Assembly: GCA_016873805.1 (NCBI GenBank)
Contig: VGVZ01000011.1
Location: forward strand, 1-64,000
DNA: 64,000 bases
From: Ignavibacteria bacterium
GTDB taxonomy: Bacteria; Bacteroidota; Ignavibacteria; UBA10030
Reading direction: 5' to 3'
The notes beneath the pieces were generated by a model. It was not told where the DNA came from, did not search any database, and was given only the letters and a program-made list of their open reading frames with translations. Position 1 is the stretch's first letter. The number at the start of each line of letters is the position of its first letter. Positions 35,382 through 44,649 of this stretch are shown piece after piece. The translations under genes were made by a program, and so were the position numbers.

Positions 35382-36792
35382 GTCCTTTTCCTCGAACCAT
35401 CACATAGAAAGTATTGAAGAGGATCTTCAAATCCATCCTCCACGACATGTTCTCGATGTAAAAGAGATCGTATTTCACTTTCGCCTTCACATCTTCGACC
35501 GATTGATCGTACTTGTGCTTCACCTGTGCCCAACCCGTAATACCGGGTCTGACTTTGAGTCGCCGACGATAGAGAGGGATTTCCTTTGAAAGCTGTTCGA
35601 CAAAGAACGGGCGTTCAGGCCGAGGCCCGACCAGGCTCATCTCCCCCAACAGCACGTTGATGAACTGAGGAATCTCATCGAAATGGAGTTTGCGCAGCCA
35701 CTTGCCGACCCGCGTCACACGCGGATCGTTCTTGCCGGCCCAGACAGGACCTGATTTGGACTCTGCATCGGCGACCATTGAACGGAACTTGTGAATCTTG
35801 AATATCGCCCCGTTCTGCCCCATCCGTTCCTGATCATAGAGAACGGGCCCTCGTGAATCAATCTTGATCGACAGGGCAACGAGAAGCCACACCGGAAGAC
35901 CGAGGAGGAGGATGCCGGAAGAGACGACAACATCAAACCCTCTTTTCAGTACGTCTTCCCACGGCTTCAGCAGTTCGGGCATGACCTCGATGAGGGGAAA
36001 TCCATAGATGGAGTTCACGCGTGCCTGACCGCTGACGATATCGTAGAGATCGGGAATGATTTTCAGACCGACGTCATACCCGTTACAGTACTCGATGATT
36101 TCCAACAGCTTGTCGTGTTCCGTCGAATCCAGGCCGATGAGGACTTCCTTGATCCCGCTTCGTGTGATCAAATCCGGAAGCTGTTTCATGGTTCCAACGA
36201 CGGGAACGCTGCGATACTCCTCTCGCTTTCGGCTCTTCCCCTTCTGCCCCCGGTCCAAGATCGTGAGGAATCCGACAACGTGATATCCCAATGCAGGATA
36301 TTTCAGCACCATGTCGCACAGGTCAAACGCTTTCTTCGACCAGCCGATGATCAGCGTGTTGCGTGCGCCGATGCCCGCTTCAAGGAGTCGACGCTGTAAC
36401 GCTCGGAGAGACATCCTGCCGATCGTCAAGAAGCCGAACAACACCGTGCCGTATGCCAGGATGAGCCAGCGTGAGACCGGTAGAGCTCCGCTCGATTGGT
36501 CGTCCACGAGGATCAGGAAGAAAAGAACAAGAACGCCGAAGACGATCGTACGAAAGAGCGTCATCACTTCGTCGAGACGCGATTGGGCGTACCAAGAGCG
36601 ATAGAGCCCGAAGAATGCAAACCAGAGGAGCCAATAGACATACACGGCGAACATCGGGAGCCAGATGTCCGGTTCGATCGCGTACGAGACGAAGCCGCTT
36701 CGCACTCTCAGCCAGAAATAGATCACAAAGGCCGAGTTGATCATGAGAAAGTCGAGGGAGAGAAGCAGTATACGTTCGGTTCTTTTGCTCAT
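35374..36792 (-). CDS. Undecaprenyl-phosphate sugar phosphotransferase (WcaJ/WbaP type)
   Basis: A 472-residue polyisoprenyl-phosphate hexose-1-phosphate transferase that starts repeat-unit synthesis on the lipid carrier. Four N-terminal membrane helices, a CoA-binding-like Rossmann domain (NTLIIGWSKKAFDL) and a complete C-terminal catalytic domain: KRGFDVVVSSGIL, IHKFRSMVADAES, FDEIPQFINVL, GEMSLVGPRPE and VRPGITGWAQV. It is intact and so contrasts with the gutted copy at 31376-33508. Confidence 0.95.
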   Translation of the reverse strand: MSKRTERILLLSLDFLMINSAFVIYFWLRVRSGFVSYAIEPDIWLPMFAVYVYWLLWFAFFGLYRSWYAQSRLDEVMTLFRTIVFGVLVLFFLILVDDQSSGALPVSRWLILAYGTVLFGFLTIGRMSLRALQRRLLEAGIGARNTLIIGWSKKAFDLCDMVLKYPALGYHVVGFLTILDRGQKGKSRKREEYRSVPVVGTMKQLPDLITRSGIKEVLIGLDSTEHDKLLEIIEYCNGYDVGLKIIPDLYDIVSGQARVNSIYGFPLIEVMPELLKPWEDVLKRGFDVVVSSGILLLGLPVWLLVALSIKIDSRGPVLYDQERMGQNGAIFKIHKFRSMVADAESKSGPVWAGKNDPRVTRVGKWLRKLHFDEIPQFINVLLGEMSLVGPRPERPFFVEQLSKEIPLYRRRLKVRPGITGWAQVKHKYDQSVEDVKAKVKYDLFYIENMSWRMDLKILFNTFYVMVRGKGHA

Positions 36793-36822
36793 AGGATAGC
36801 CAGTGCGGAGACGCTCAGATCT

Positions 36823-38067
36823 TCACGCGCTCGCATGATTGGAGCCCGACATTCTGGCAGCATCTGTCAACACCTTCCGAACCTGTGCCAGAATCGCGGG
36901 AAAGGTGTATTTGGATTCAGCGGCCTGCCGGGCCCGCTTGCCCATCTCGGTGAGGCGGCCCGGATTCAAGCGGATCTCGCGTATCGTTTCCGCCAGCCGG
37001 CGAGGCTGAGCGGTTGGGACAACCCACCCAATTTCCTCTTCTCTTACGACCAGACCCAGTTCGGAATCTTCGTCTGCCACCGCGAGGATCGGTCTGCCTG
37101 CCGCCATGATATTGTACATACGACTTGGTACAGAAATACCGGACATCCCGCCAATAAACGGAATGATGGCAATGTCGCATGCCGCGAGAAGAACGTCAAG
37201 ATGGTCACGTGCTTCCGGATGGAGGATTGTCACGTTCTTCAAACCGGCAGAACGAACCGCATCTTCAAACGACTTTCGTTTTGCCCCCGCCCCGAGAACG
37301 AGAAAATGAATGTTGGCGTCGTTCGAAAGCATCGTGGCCGCCCCGAGTAACGTCTCGAGGTCGTGAGTCCTCCCCATATTGCCGGAATACTGCACAACAA
37401 ATTTATCACAAAGCGCGTGCTCCTTCAACAACCGGTTCTCTGTTTTTCCTGCGGGGGCAATCTCTCCTGTATCAGCCCAGTTGGGAATAAGATGGATGCG
37501 ATCGCGGATTTCCGTTGTCTTTCTCAGTACACGTTCCTTCATATCCCGACCAAGAACAATGACCCCTACGGCATTCCGATAGTTCAGGCTACTGAGCCAA
37601 TCCAGCAATCTTGCGAGTAGGTCTCCGCTGCGGATCAATGAGGTCGCGACAAGAACGTCAGGATACACGTCATGAATTAGCAAAACGTACCGGGCGCGCT
37701 TGACGAGACAGACCATCATCACGACGAACGGCATCGTTGGAGGATTGGTCACCGCAAGAACAACGTCATCCCTCCGCACTTCGAATACACCTCTCCAGAA
37801 CATCGCCAGACTCAGCGTGATGATGTTCACAATCCGATTCGCGACCCTGTTTTTGTCAAGATGCGTTCCCCGACACCGTTGAACATGAACTTGGTTGCGG
37901 ATGTGATGATTCCCTGAGGAAGGTTCCACACCTCGTCCGAGGTGCTTCGTGAACACCTGGACATGGAACTGTGCACAAATACCCTCAGCGATCCTTGTGA
38001 GGATGTAACCCGTCGCCGATTCATCCGGATAGTAGTGTTCGGTAAATATGCAGATGCGCGATCTCAC
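36823..38067 (-). CDS. Glycosyltransferase family 4 (WcaI-like)
   Basis: A 414-residue GT-B enzyme, starting RICIFTEHYYPDESATGYI as in WcaI-type transferases. The C-terminal domain holds IAIIPFIGGMSGISVPSRMYNIMAAGRPILA, the nucleotide-sugar site with a Glu-to-Ser change typical of WcaI relatives. The start is GTG at 38067, overlapping the stop of the neighbouring glycosyltransferase by 4 bases. Substrate unknown; expected to extend the lipid-linked repeat unit at the inner leaflet of the cytoplasmic membrane. Confidence 0.9.
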   Translation of the reverse strand: MRSRICIFTEHYYPDESATGYILTRIAEGICAQFHVQVFTKHLGRGVEPSSGNHHIRNQVHVQRCRGTHLDKNRVANRIVNIITLSLAMFWRGVFEVRRDDVVLAVTNPPTMPFVVMMVCLVKRARYVLLIHDVYPDVLVATSLIRSGDLLARLLDWLSSLNYRNAVGVIVLGRDMKERVLRKTTEIRDRIHLIPNWADTGEIAPAGKTENRLLKEHALCDKFVVQYSGNMGRTHDLETLLGAATMLSNDANIHFLVLGAGAKRKSFEDAVRSAGLKNVTILHPEARDHLDVLLAACDIAIIPFIGGMSGISVPSRMYNIMAAGRPILAVADEDSELGLVVREEEIGWVVPTAQPRRLAETIREIRLNPGRLTEMGKRARQAAESKYTFPAILAQVRKVLTDAARMSGSNHASA

Positions 38068-39305
38068 GACGATCGATCACTCCTCGGCGCGACCCGCTCA
38101 CGCGGGTGACCGTCCATAATCTCACGATAGGCGTTCTCCAGTTGATACGCGACATGTTCCCAACGATAATTTTGGTCTGCGAGATGCTTTGCATTCTTTT
38201 GCACAGTCGATCGGAAGTCTGAATCTTCCAACATCCGCAATATTCCCTCCGCGAATTCCGTCGGTGTGTCTCCGATGGAGAGATGTTCCCCATGGTTGGC
38301 TTTGATTCCCTCGGCGCCAATGGATGTCGAGACGACCGGCAGACCCATGGCAAAGCTTTCCAGAATCTTCATCCGGATACCCGCACCAATCCTGAGTGGA
38401 ACGACTGTGAGCACGTATTGAGCAAGCTCCGATTTCAGGTCGGGGGCAAAGCCACGAATCACAATCTTGCCGGGATAACGAACCTCATACTGTTTTGGCG
38501 AATGTTTTCCCACAACGTACAATGTGATTTCCGGATCGCGTTCCAGCACCCGTGGGAATATGTCTTCGACAAACCACGAGAGTGAATCTCGATTCGGGAG
38601 CCAGTCGAAACTCCCAAAGAGGCAGATGGATTTTGGAATGGGCTCGCGGTTCACGGTTTGAAAGAACTCCTCGGCAATCCCCTCAGGGATGTCCCGGACG
38701 TTCGCGGACGGAAGCAGGGTCAACAGACGCTTTGAATCCTCCGCGGTCACCGTACAGTTGAGATCACATTGGCCTGCTCGTTCTGCCTCATATTTCTTGA
38801 TCCGTCGTTTTTGAAGCTGCATCCACTGTCGGAAGACCGGTATCCGCACGGAGTCGGCAAATCGCTCCACAATCGTACTTTCCACATTGTGCTCACGGAG
38901 AAGCACCGGCAGTCCCTTGCTTCTCTTTGCGTGCACGCCGTAGTGTGCCATGTGCAGATGGTCGACGTGTACCACATCAAACGTTCGCGATGCGAGCAGG
39001 TTCTCCAGTTTCGCCAGCATGATGGGGGATCGATATTTTGAAATACCGTACGGGACGGCGGTGAATAGATTCTTGCCCGCCCTGTACAGCGAATCCTTGT
39101 TGGAGTGAGGAACTGCGATCAGCTGGCAATACTCGCGCATAGGATCCGGGTTCACGCTTCGATCCAGATGGAATGCCAGCATAGTGAGTTCGTGACCCCG
39201 ACGCGCCAGATACTTCGTCGTATTGAAGATCGCAACCTTGCCGCCGTCTGACAGCGGTAATGGAACCTGCGGCGAGATCTGGAGTATGCGTAGAGGTTTC
39301 ATCAT
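38064..39305 (-). CDS. Glycosyltransferase family 4/1-like protein
   Basis: A 413-residue GT-B enzyme, starting RILQISPQVPLPLSDGGKVAIF, with the donor-binding block GAGIRMKILESFAMGLPVVSTSIGAEGI (around residue 300-330). Tandem with the next GT4 gene and translationally coupled to it. Upstream lies a palindromic element that separates it from the GT2 gene, so its transcription may be reduced or partly independent. Confidence 0.9.
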   Translation of the reverse strand: MMKPLRILQISPQVPLPLSDGGKVAIFNTTKYLARRGHELTMLAFHLDRSVNPDPMREYCQLIAVPHSNKDSLYRAGKNLFTAVPYGISKYRSPIMLAKLENLLASRTFDVVHVDHLHMAHYGVHAKRSKGLPVLLREHNVESTIVERFADSVRIPVFRQWMQLQKRRIKKYEAERAGQCDLNCTVTAEDSKRLLTLLPSANVRDIPEGIAEEFFQTVNREPIPKSICLFGSFDWLPNRDSLSWFVEDIFPRVLERDPEITLYVVGKHSPKQYEVRYPGKIVIRGFAPDLKSELAQYVLTVVPLRIGAGIRMKILESFAMGLPVVSTSIGAEGIKANHGEHLSIGDTPTEFAEGILRMLEDSDFRSTVQKNAKHLADQNYRWEHVAYQLENAYREIMDGHPRERVAPRSDRSS

Positions 39306-39313
39306 TCCTCAAG

Positions 39314-39442
39314 CTAGTGCCGTTCCAACAAAGTGATCTTGTGTCCTCTCATCGAGCATCAAGTGGGAACGAGCACTGGTGCTCGCTCCCACTAACCGAT
39401 CCCGCATCACAACACAATATTTATTTTTGGGAGCGGCACTAG
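39314..39442. mobile_element. CTAG-bounded palindromic element (MITE-like), 129 bp
   Basis: Both ends read CTAG. GTGCCGTTCCAA at the left is matched inverted by TTGGGAGCGGCAC at the right with one or two mismatches. The centre is a 15 bp hairpin (39362-39376 with 39379-39393; core GAGCACTGGTGCTC). No coding capacity. The ends differ from the element at 20000, but the TA-in-CTAG boundary and size are the same. The central hairpin could also act as a partial terminator within the polysaccharide locus. Confidence 0.68.
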
Positions 39443-39477
39443 GATTACGAGTTCCGGTTACACGCTACAGTACGTTT

Positions 39478-40434
39478 CTAGCGACGCGACTCAGCGACGC
39501 CGGAAAACCGAGTTCGGGGACGACGCAAGAGCGTGGCCAGCACCCTGAAATAGATCCACGATTTTCGGAGCCAGGCCGGCCGAAGTGTGAAGAATCCCAC
39601 AATTGCGTACACCGGTACGCGGATGGCCACCTGCAATACTTTGAGCACCACTGCGAACACCAGGGGCAATCCCCTGAAATGCTTTAGGATGAACAGCATC
39701 TGGCTCCGATGCACCTGTTGGAAGTGCATGACCGGCTCCTTCACTGACCCCCCTTCATAATGAATGACGTGCGCGTGCGGATAGAAGTACACGCCGTGTC
39801 CGGTCATCCGAGCACGATAGCAGAGATCCGTCTCCTCCGTGTACATGAAGTACGACTCGTCGAACCCCCCCAGAGTGCGCATAACGTCGGCCCGTATAAG
39901 CATGAATGCTCCTTTGACGACTTCCACCTCACATGGTTTGTCAGTGCACGGCAGGGATTTGTAGTACCCTTCAAACAGATCCGAACGACCAAACAGCTTG
40001 TGGAGAAACAGCGTTTCAATCAACAGTGACGTTGGCGAAAGAAAATTGGCTGTGGACGGCTGGACAGATCGATCCGCATTGAGCAACTTACAACCCGCAA
40101 CTGCGGCGTGGGAATTTGATTTCATGAAACCGAGAGTCTTCTGAACCGCCCCATCAAGAACGAGTGTATCAGAATTCAGAAGGAGGAGATACTCGCCACG
40201 CGCCTGCCGCATCCCGATATTGTTGCCGGCCGCGAAACCAATATTTTGGCTGTTGAAAACACGCATCACTGACGGGAACTCAGATTCTAACATCTCCCGG
40301 GAGTGATCTGTCGAGGCATTGTCAACAACGATCACCTCGTACCGCAAACCGTCCGTCTGATCGAAGATCGATTTCAGGCACTGTCGGAGGAGCGCTTCCG
40401 TGTTGAAGTTCACGATGATCACTGAGAGATCCAT
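39478..40434 (-). CDS. GT2 glycosyltransferase (rhamnosyltransferase-like)
   Basis: A 318-residue GT2 enzyme with LSVIIVNFNTEALLRQCL, VVDNASTDHSREM, LLLNSDTLV (DxD-like) and a C-terminal hydrophobic stretch that anchors it to the membrane. The WcaA/RfbN-like pattern suggests a rhamnosyl or related deoxysugar transfer, but the sugar cannot be told from sequence. It starts 21 bases after the flippase stop and is followed by a palindromic element rather than directly by another gene. Confidence 0.9.
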   Translation of the reverse strand: MDLSVIIVNFNTEALLRQCLKSIFDQTDGLRYEVIVVDNASTDHSREMLESEFPSVMRVFNSQNIGFAAGNNIGMRQARGEYLLLLNSDTLVLDGAVQKTLGFMKSNSHAAVAGCKLLNADRSVQPSTANFLSPTSLLIETLFLHKLFGRSDLFEGYYKSLPCTDKPCEVEVVKGAFMLIRADVMRTLGGFDESYFMYTEETDLCYRARMTGHGVYFYPHAHVIHYEGGSVKEPVMHFQQVHRSQMLFILKHFRGLPLVFAVVLKVLQVAIRVPVYAIVGFFTLRPAWLRKSWIYFRVLATLLRRPRTRFSGVAESRR

Positions 40435-40455
40435 GCCCGTTCCCGTCTTCCCGTC

Positions 40456-41991
40456 CTACCGCCCTGATGGTCGGACGCGTTGAACAAAACTCAGCACCAT
40501 TTGTCTGTCCGCGCCATCAAGACCGAACAGCCACACACCAGCTGCATACAGAACCAGTGCCGCACCCACGAAGAGAATTCGGGTCGTCACTGCATCGAAG
40601 ACCACAACTGAAAACGCAACTGAAAGGACAATGAGCACGAACAGAGCGCTCTTGACCCAGCGGTCACGAACACGGTCGAATCCGGTCACAAGCCGGCTTG
40701 TCAAGATGAATAGGAGCGCGGCATCGATCGTAACCCTCAAAGACCACGCAATCCCCGCTCCAACAATACCATATCGAGGAATCAGCAGCACGAGCATCAG
40801 GAGCATCAACGGGATTTCGATCAACAACAATTTCGGGGGAACATCGGGACGACCAATCCCAAGCAGTACCGTCACCGGAATCTGCGCCAACGCGTTGAAG
40901 AGTACGCCGACGGCGAGGATCTTCAGTACGGGGGCACTCTGAGCTGAAAAATCGGATCCCATCCATAAGGTCAGAATCACATCCGAGAACGCGACGAGTA
41001 CCAGCACGGCAGGCAAAAGGCCATAGAGCAGTAGACGGACGATTCTCACGGATACGCTCACGATCTCTTGGGAAGATCTTTCGTCGGCTGTAGCACTGCT
41101 GATGGCCGGGAACAACGCCATTGTCAAGCTTGTCGGCACAATGAGCAGACGAAGCAGTGCATCAAGCGGTACTGAATAATAGGTGACGGCTGCGAGCGAC
41201 CAGAACGCCGCGAGCATGAGCCTGTCAACATGCTGGAAGACGGGGGCGACGAGATGCGAGAGGGTTACCCACCCTCCGAACGACAAGACGTTTTTCAGTA
41301 TCCTGAAATTCCAGCGGGGGCTTCTGGAGAAAAAATCCTGGAATAACATCGGCACCGTTGTCAGCATGCCGAGAGCCACAGCGATCCTCACGACCGCAAT
41401 CAGCACCACAATTTCGGTAAAACCAAACCCAAGCCATACGAGGATCGCTGCGCCCAGCCACTGTCCGATCCCGATGGCCGCAGTAAAGAAGTTGACAATC
41501 CCAAAATGCTCATGAGCAATCTGGAATCCACGAACGGACCCGTAGAGAACGACAAACGGAAGCGAAATTGAGGCGACGTACAGGCCTGTCCTTGCCTCGG
41601 CGGCAAACGATGCCGGAATGTTGAAGAGGGAGTCGACGATGAACGGAGTGGCCAATGTGATACACATTGCCGCCACCATGCCGATCCCCGTCGTGGCCAG
41701 AAGCGACGTCCACGCCAATTGGCGCAGCTGCAACTGCTCTCCCCGCGCCCTCAGCTCAGAGACATATTTTGTGCTCGCGATCCCAATTCCAAGGTCAAGC
41801 AGACTGAAGTATCCAAGAAACACAAGGATCAGAGTCAGCAGACCGAACTTCACTTCAGAGATCCCGGATACAATGATCGGGATAGCCCAAATCGCAAGCA
41901 GCATAAGTCCGATCTGCGTACTGAAATTCAGGAGCGAGTGTCGAGCGATCCGAACCGGCGTTGTCCCTGCGTCGATATTCTGACTATACAT
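40456..41991 (-). CDS. Oligosaccharide flippase (Wzx-like)
   Basis: A 511-residue protein with about 14 hydrophobic segments, starting with SLLNFSTQIGLMLLAIWAI, typical of MOP-superfamily flippases. It sits beside the polymerase/ligase-like gene (overlap of 8 bases), Wzz and Wza genes, which is the usual set for Wzy-dependent polymer export. Expected to flip undecaprenyl-linked repeat units. Identity is by fold and context only. Confidence 0.9.
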   Translation of the reverse strand: MYSQNIDAGTTPVRIARHSLLNFSTQIGLMLLAIWAIPIIVSGISEVKFGLLTLILVFLGYFSLLDLGIGIASTKYVSELRARGEQLQLRQLAWTSLLATTGIGMVAAMCITLATPFIVDSLFNIPASFAAEARTGLYVASISLPFVVLYGSVRGFQIAHEHFGIVNFFTAAIGIGQWLGAAILVWLGFGFTEIVVLIAVVRIAVALGMLTTVPMLFQDFFSRSPRWNFRILKNVLSFGGWVTLSHLVAPVFQHVDRLMLAAFWSLAAVTYYSVPLDALLRLLIVPTSLTMALFPAISSATADERSSQEIVSVSVRIVRLLLYGLLPAVLVLVAFSDVILTLWMGSDFSAQSAPVLKILAVGVLFNALAQIPVTVLLGIGRPDVPPKLLLIEIPLMLLMLVLLIPRYGIVGAGIAWSLRVTIDAALLFILTSRLVTGFDRVRDRWVKSALFVLIVLSVAFSVVVFDAVTTRILFVGAALVLYAAGVWLFGLDGADRQMVLSFVQRVRPSGR

Positions 41992-43429
41992 CGCGCGAAC
42001 ACCCGCCTCCCTTCGTTCGACCGTCCCGAACCTGTGCGGCGCTGATGGTGGCCCAGCAGATTGTTATGATGAGAATAGAATCGCGCGCGTAGAATTGGGG
42101 GGAGGTAACGGAGATTTGGAGCATCGCGACAAGGATTGCAACCGCAGCGACCAGAAATGGGCGAAGTGACTTGTCAACCTGATTTGTCCACGCGACCCTC
42201 AGGCCATCCCGAATCTTTGAAAGATACATGACAAGGAAGATGACAAGCCCGGGAAGTCCGAGCTTGAACCATAGGTAGAGATACGCGTTGTGGACGTACT
42301 CCGTATCATGTGTTACTGTGCGCAACAGATGATAATACGAGTACTTGGCACCCAGTCCGTAACCGATGAGAGGATTCTTCAAGATAAGATCCCACACGAC
42401 CTGGGTCTCAATAAGTCTGTTCGCGACCGAAATGTCCGTCGTCGCCGTTGCGGCAGATACAAACCGACCGAACACACTGAGGAACAGGGCGATAACCACG
42501 TCGGAAAACAGCACCGCCATCACCGCGGACACAACGAGTCCGAGCGTGATTCCGAGCTGGAGGATACGAACGCGTTCAGTCCTGGTTCCGAGGATGAACA
42601 TCACAAGCACCGCGAGGGCTGCTCCCAGCCAATACCCCCGGGAAAAGGTCACGAGCAGCGCCAACGCAAAGAACGCGGCAATCATCAGAGCCGCGATTCG
42701 AATCATCCGGCGTCCCGAGGCCATAAAGACCGCGATACTCCCGACGAGAATCGTCATCGTCAGGGGTTCGTTTGCGGTCTGACGACTGCGTAATACCTCC
42801 CACAGATAGGTGGCGAGCATGAGTCCCGACCGGTACTGAATAAGGTTCTTCACGGAAATCGCCAGAGCCAACAGTAATAGCGCAGCATAGACAATCCGTC
42901 TTCCACGTTTCTCACGCATCAGATCACGGAGGGGAAAGAACAACAAGAAGCTCAGGAATACAAGGAGCTCGCGCAACCACAACAAGATGTTGCTCTCGAA
43001 GCCAATTGCCAAGGCAAGAGAGCTTGCGGCTAGCGCCAGGAAAAGTATAAGCGGACGATCGCCGGCATCGACCAAAAGCGATTGCCGTTCAACCAAGAGG
43101 CGGTCAAACATCCAAACTGTGATGACGCCGAAGAAGAGGAACGCAAATCCCACCTCTGCGATCGAAATCCCCTCCGTCCGTTGGACAAAGACAAGAGCGT
43201 GTGCGAGGATGATGAGGGGAATAGCCACGGAAAGGGAGGTCGAGGCCACGAAGGCCAACGCGACCACAGTAATGACGACAGGAAGATAGACGATCTCCCC
43301 AACAACAATCCATCCTACTATCAGAGCCGTTTGGAGGACAAGGAACAGGAGGAGAGAACGGTCCATTCGACCTTTCGAGAGCCGACGATCGAACCCGCTA
43401 TGCAACGCATGTTGCAATGACATGATCAC
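41984..43429 (-). CDS. O-antigen ligase/polymerase family protein (Wzy/WaaL-like)
   Basis: A 481-residue polytopic protein with 10-12 membrane helices. The large periplasmic loop near residues 320-370 has NPLIGYGLGAKYSYYH, matching the family motif around the catalytic region. From sequence alone Wzy polymerase and WaaL ligase cannot be told apart. The position next to Wzz and Wzx favours polymerase. It overlaps both neighbours by 4-8 bases. Confidence 0.86.
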   Translation of the reverse strand: MIMSLQHALHSGFDRRLSKGRMDRSLLLFLVLQTALIVGWIVVGEIVYLPVVITVVALAFVASTSLSVAIPLIILAHALVFVQRTEGISIAEVGFAFLFFGVITVWMFDRLLVERQSLLVDAGDRPLILFLALAASSLALAIGFESNILLWLRELLVFLSFLLFFPLRDLMREKRGRRIVYAALLLLALAISVKNLIQYRSGLMLATYLWEVLRSRQTANEPLTMTILVGSIAVFMASGRRMIRIAALMIAAFFALALLVTFSRGYWLGAALAVLVMFILGTRTERVRILQLGITLGLVVSAVMAVLFSDVVIALFLSVFGRFVSAATATTDISVANRLIETQVVWDLILKNPLIGYGLGAKYSYYHLLRTVTHDTEYVHNAYLYLWFKLGLPGLVIFLVMYLSKIRDGLRVAWTNQVDKSLRPFLVAAVAILVAMLQISVTSPQFYARDSILIITICWATISAAQVRDGRTKGGGCSRDV

Positions 43430-44583
43430 TTCCTTCGCCGGAAGCTGAACGCGGAACGGATTACATCATAAGATTCCGGTGAACGAGACTTCAGCGCATC
43501 AAGTTGCTCACGGAGCGCGTAGAAACTCAGCGAGAGCATACCTGCAGACAGCGTGGCGATCAGGATAATCAGGAGTCGCTTGGGCTTCGCCTTGCGCTCG
43601 GCGGGTATTGCCCGGTCGAGAACTGCAACAGAAGGGGTCTCTTTCTTTTCTTCCAGACGAGCTTGTTCATAGACCGGAATCATGACCTCGAGGATTCGGG
43701 CCTGGATGAGAAGATTGCGGTAGATACGCCACTGCGTCAATCCGAGATCCGGAATCAGGGACAGCTTGTTGTTCAGGATCCTGAGTTCTGCTCGACGTCG
43801 CTGGACCTCTGAGTTTTCACTCCCGGCAACCTGCAAGAGGAACTCGAGCTCGATCTCCTTGATCGCCTTGTCGGCATAGAGCTGGGCGAATGCTTTTGCC
43901 CCCGCCTGGATGTCATCCGGCACGGCTACCATCCCCGAGGTCTTCTGGAAATTCCTGAATGCCTCCTCGTACGCTGCCAGGCTGTCCTTGGCTTCACGAA
44001 CCCCCGCTTCAAGAAACTCACGGTACTTGCTCGAGCCCTGATGGTTCAGATCGGTGCTGATCGTATTCAGAATATCGATGTAGTGGTTCGCAATCGCCGC
44101 GGCGCGTTCGGGTTCCTTGTCGAATACCGTGATGTTGATATGTCCTTCTTCAGACACTTCGACATCCACGTTTGTCTCGAGCAGCTTGATCGTTTTCTCC
44201 ATCGACGAATCCGCGATTTCGTACACCTTCTTCAGGTCGAACTGATTGACCATCGCTTCCTTCGCGCTCCGGCTTTCCAGGATCGAGAGGTAGTTATACT
44301 GGCCACCCCGACCTCCTAGCGCGCCAATGGAACGGATCGGGGCGAAATCGCGGAGTGCCGATCCTAACGAGCCCAGCGAGCTCAGAATTCCGGTTTCCCG
44401 TGGCGGCAAGATAGTCACCGTACTTGCATACCAATGGGGCAGGAGGGAACTTACCCCTCCCGAAATGACGGCCGTCAGCAGACAGCTCACCAACACAAAC
44501 GTGCGCGCCCGACCGAGCAGAGCAACGAACCAGACGATGGATGATTGTTTCAGCAATCGAGATTCATTCATATTCGACGACAT
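43426..44583 (-). CDS. Wzz-like chain length determinant protein
   Basis: A ~385-residue protein with an N-terminal membrane helix (FVLVSCLLTAVISGGVSSLL), a long periplasmic region with coiled-coil (about residues 180-310), and a second helix near the C-terminus (LLIILIATLSAGMLSLSFY). This is the polysaccharide copolymerase layout. No tyrosine kinase domain is attached, so export regulation by phosphorylation would need a separate kinase. I prefer the ATG at 44583, which follows GGAG at 9 bases, over the ATG at 44598, which has no ribosome site. Confidence 0.88.
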   Translation of the reverse strand: MSSNMNESRLLKQSSIVWFVALLGRARTFVLVSCLLTAVISGGVSSLLPHWYASTVTILPPRETGILSSLGSLGSALRDFAPIRSIGALGGRGGQYNYLSILESRSAKEAMVNQFDLKKVYEIADSSMEKTIKLLETNVDVEVSEEGHINITVFDKEPERAAAIANHYIDILNTISTDLNHQGSSKYREFLEAGVREAKDSLAAYEEAFRNFQKTSGMVAVPDDIQAGAKAFAQLYADKAIKEIELEFLLQVAGSENSEVQRRRAELRILNNKLSLIPDLGLTQWRIYRNLLIQARILEVMIPVYEQARLEEKKETPSVAVLDRAIPAERKAKPKRLLIILIATLSAGMLSLSFYALREQLDALKSRSPESYDVIRSAFSFRRRK

Positions 44584-44649
44584 GTCGTGTGGCTCCATTG
44601 TTCATAGACACAGCTCAACAACGACTGATCCGACCAAGACGCGACGGGT

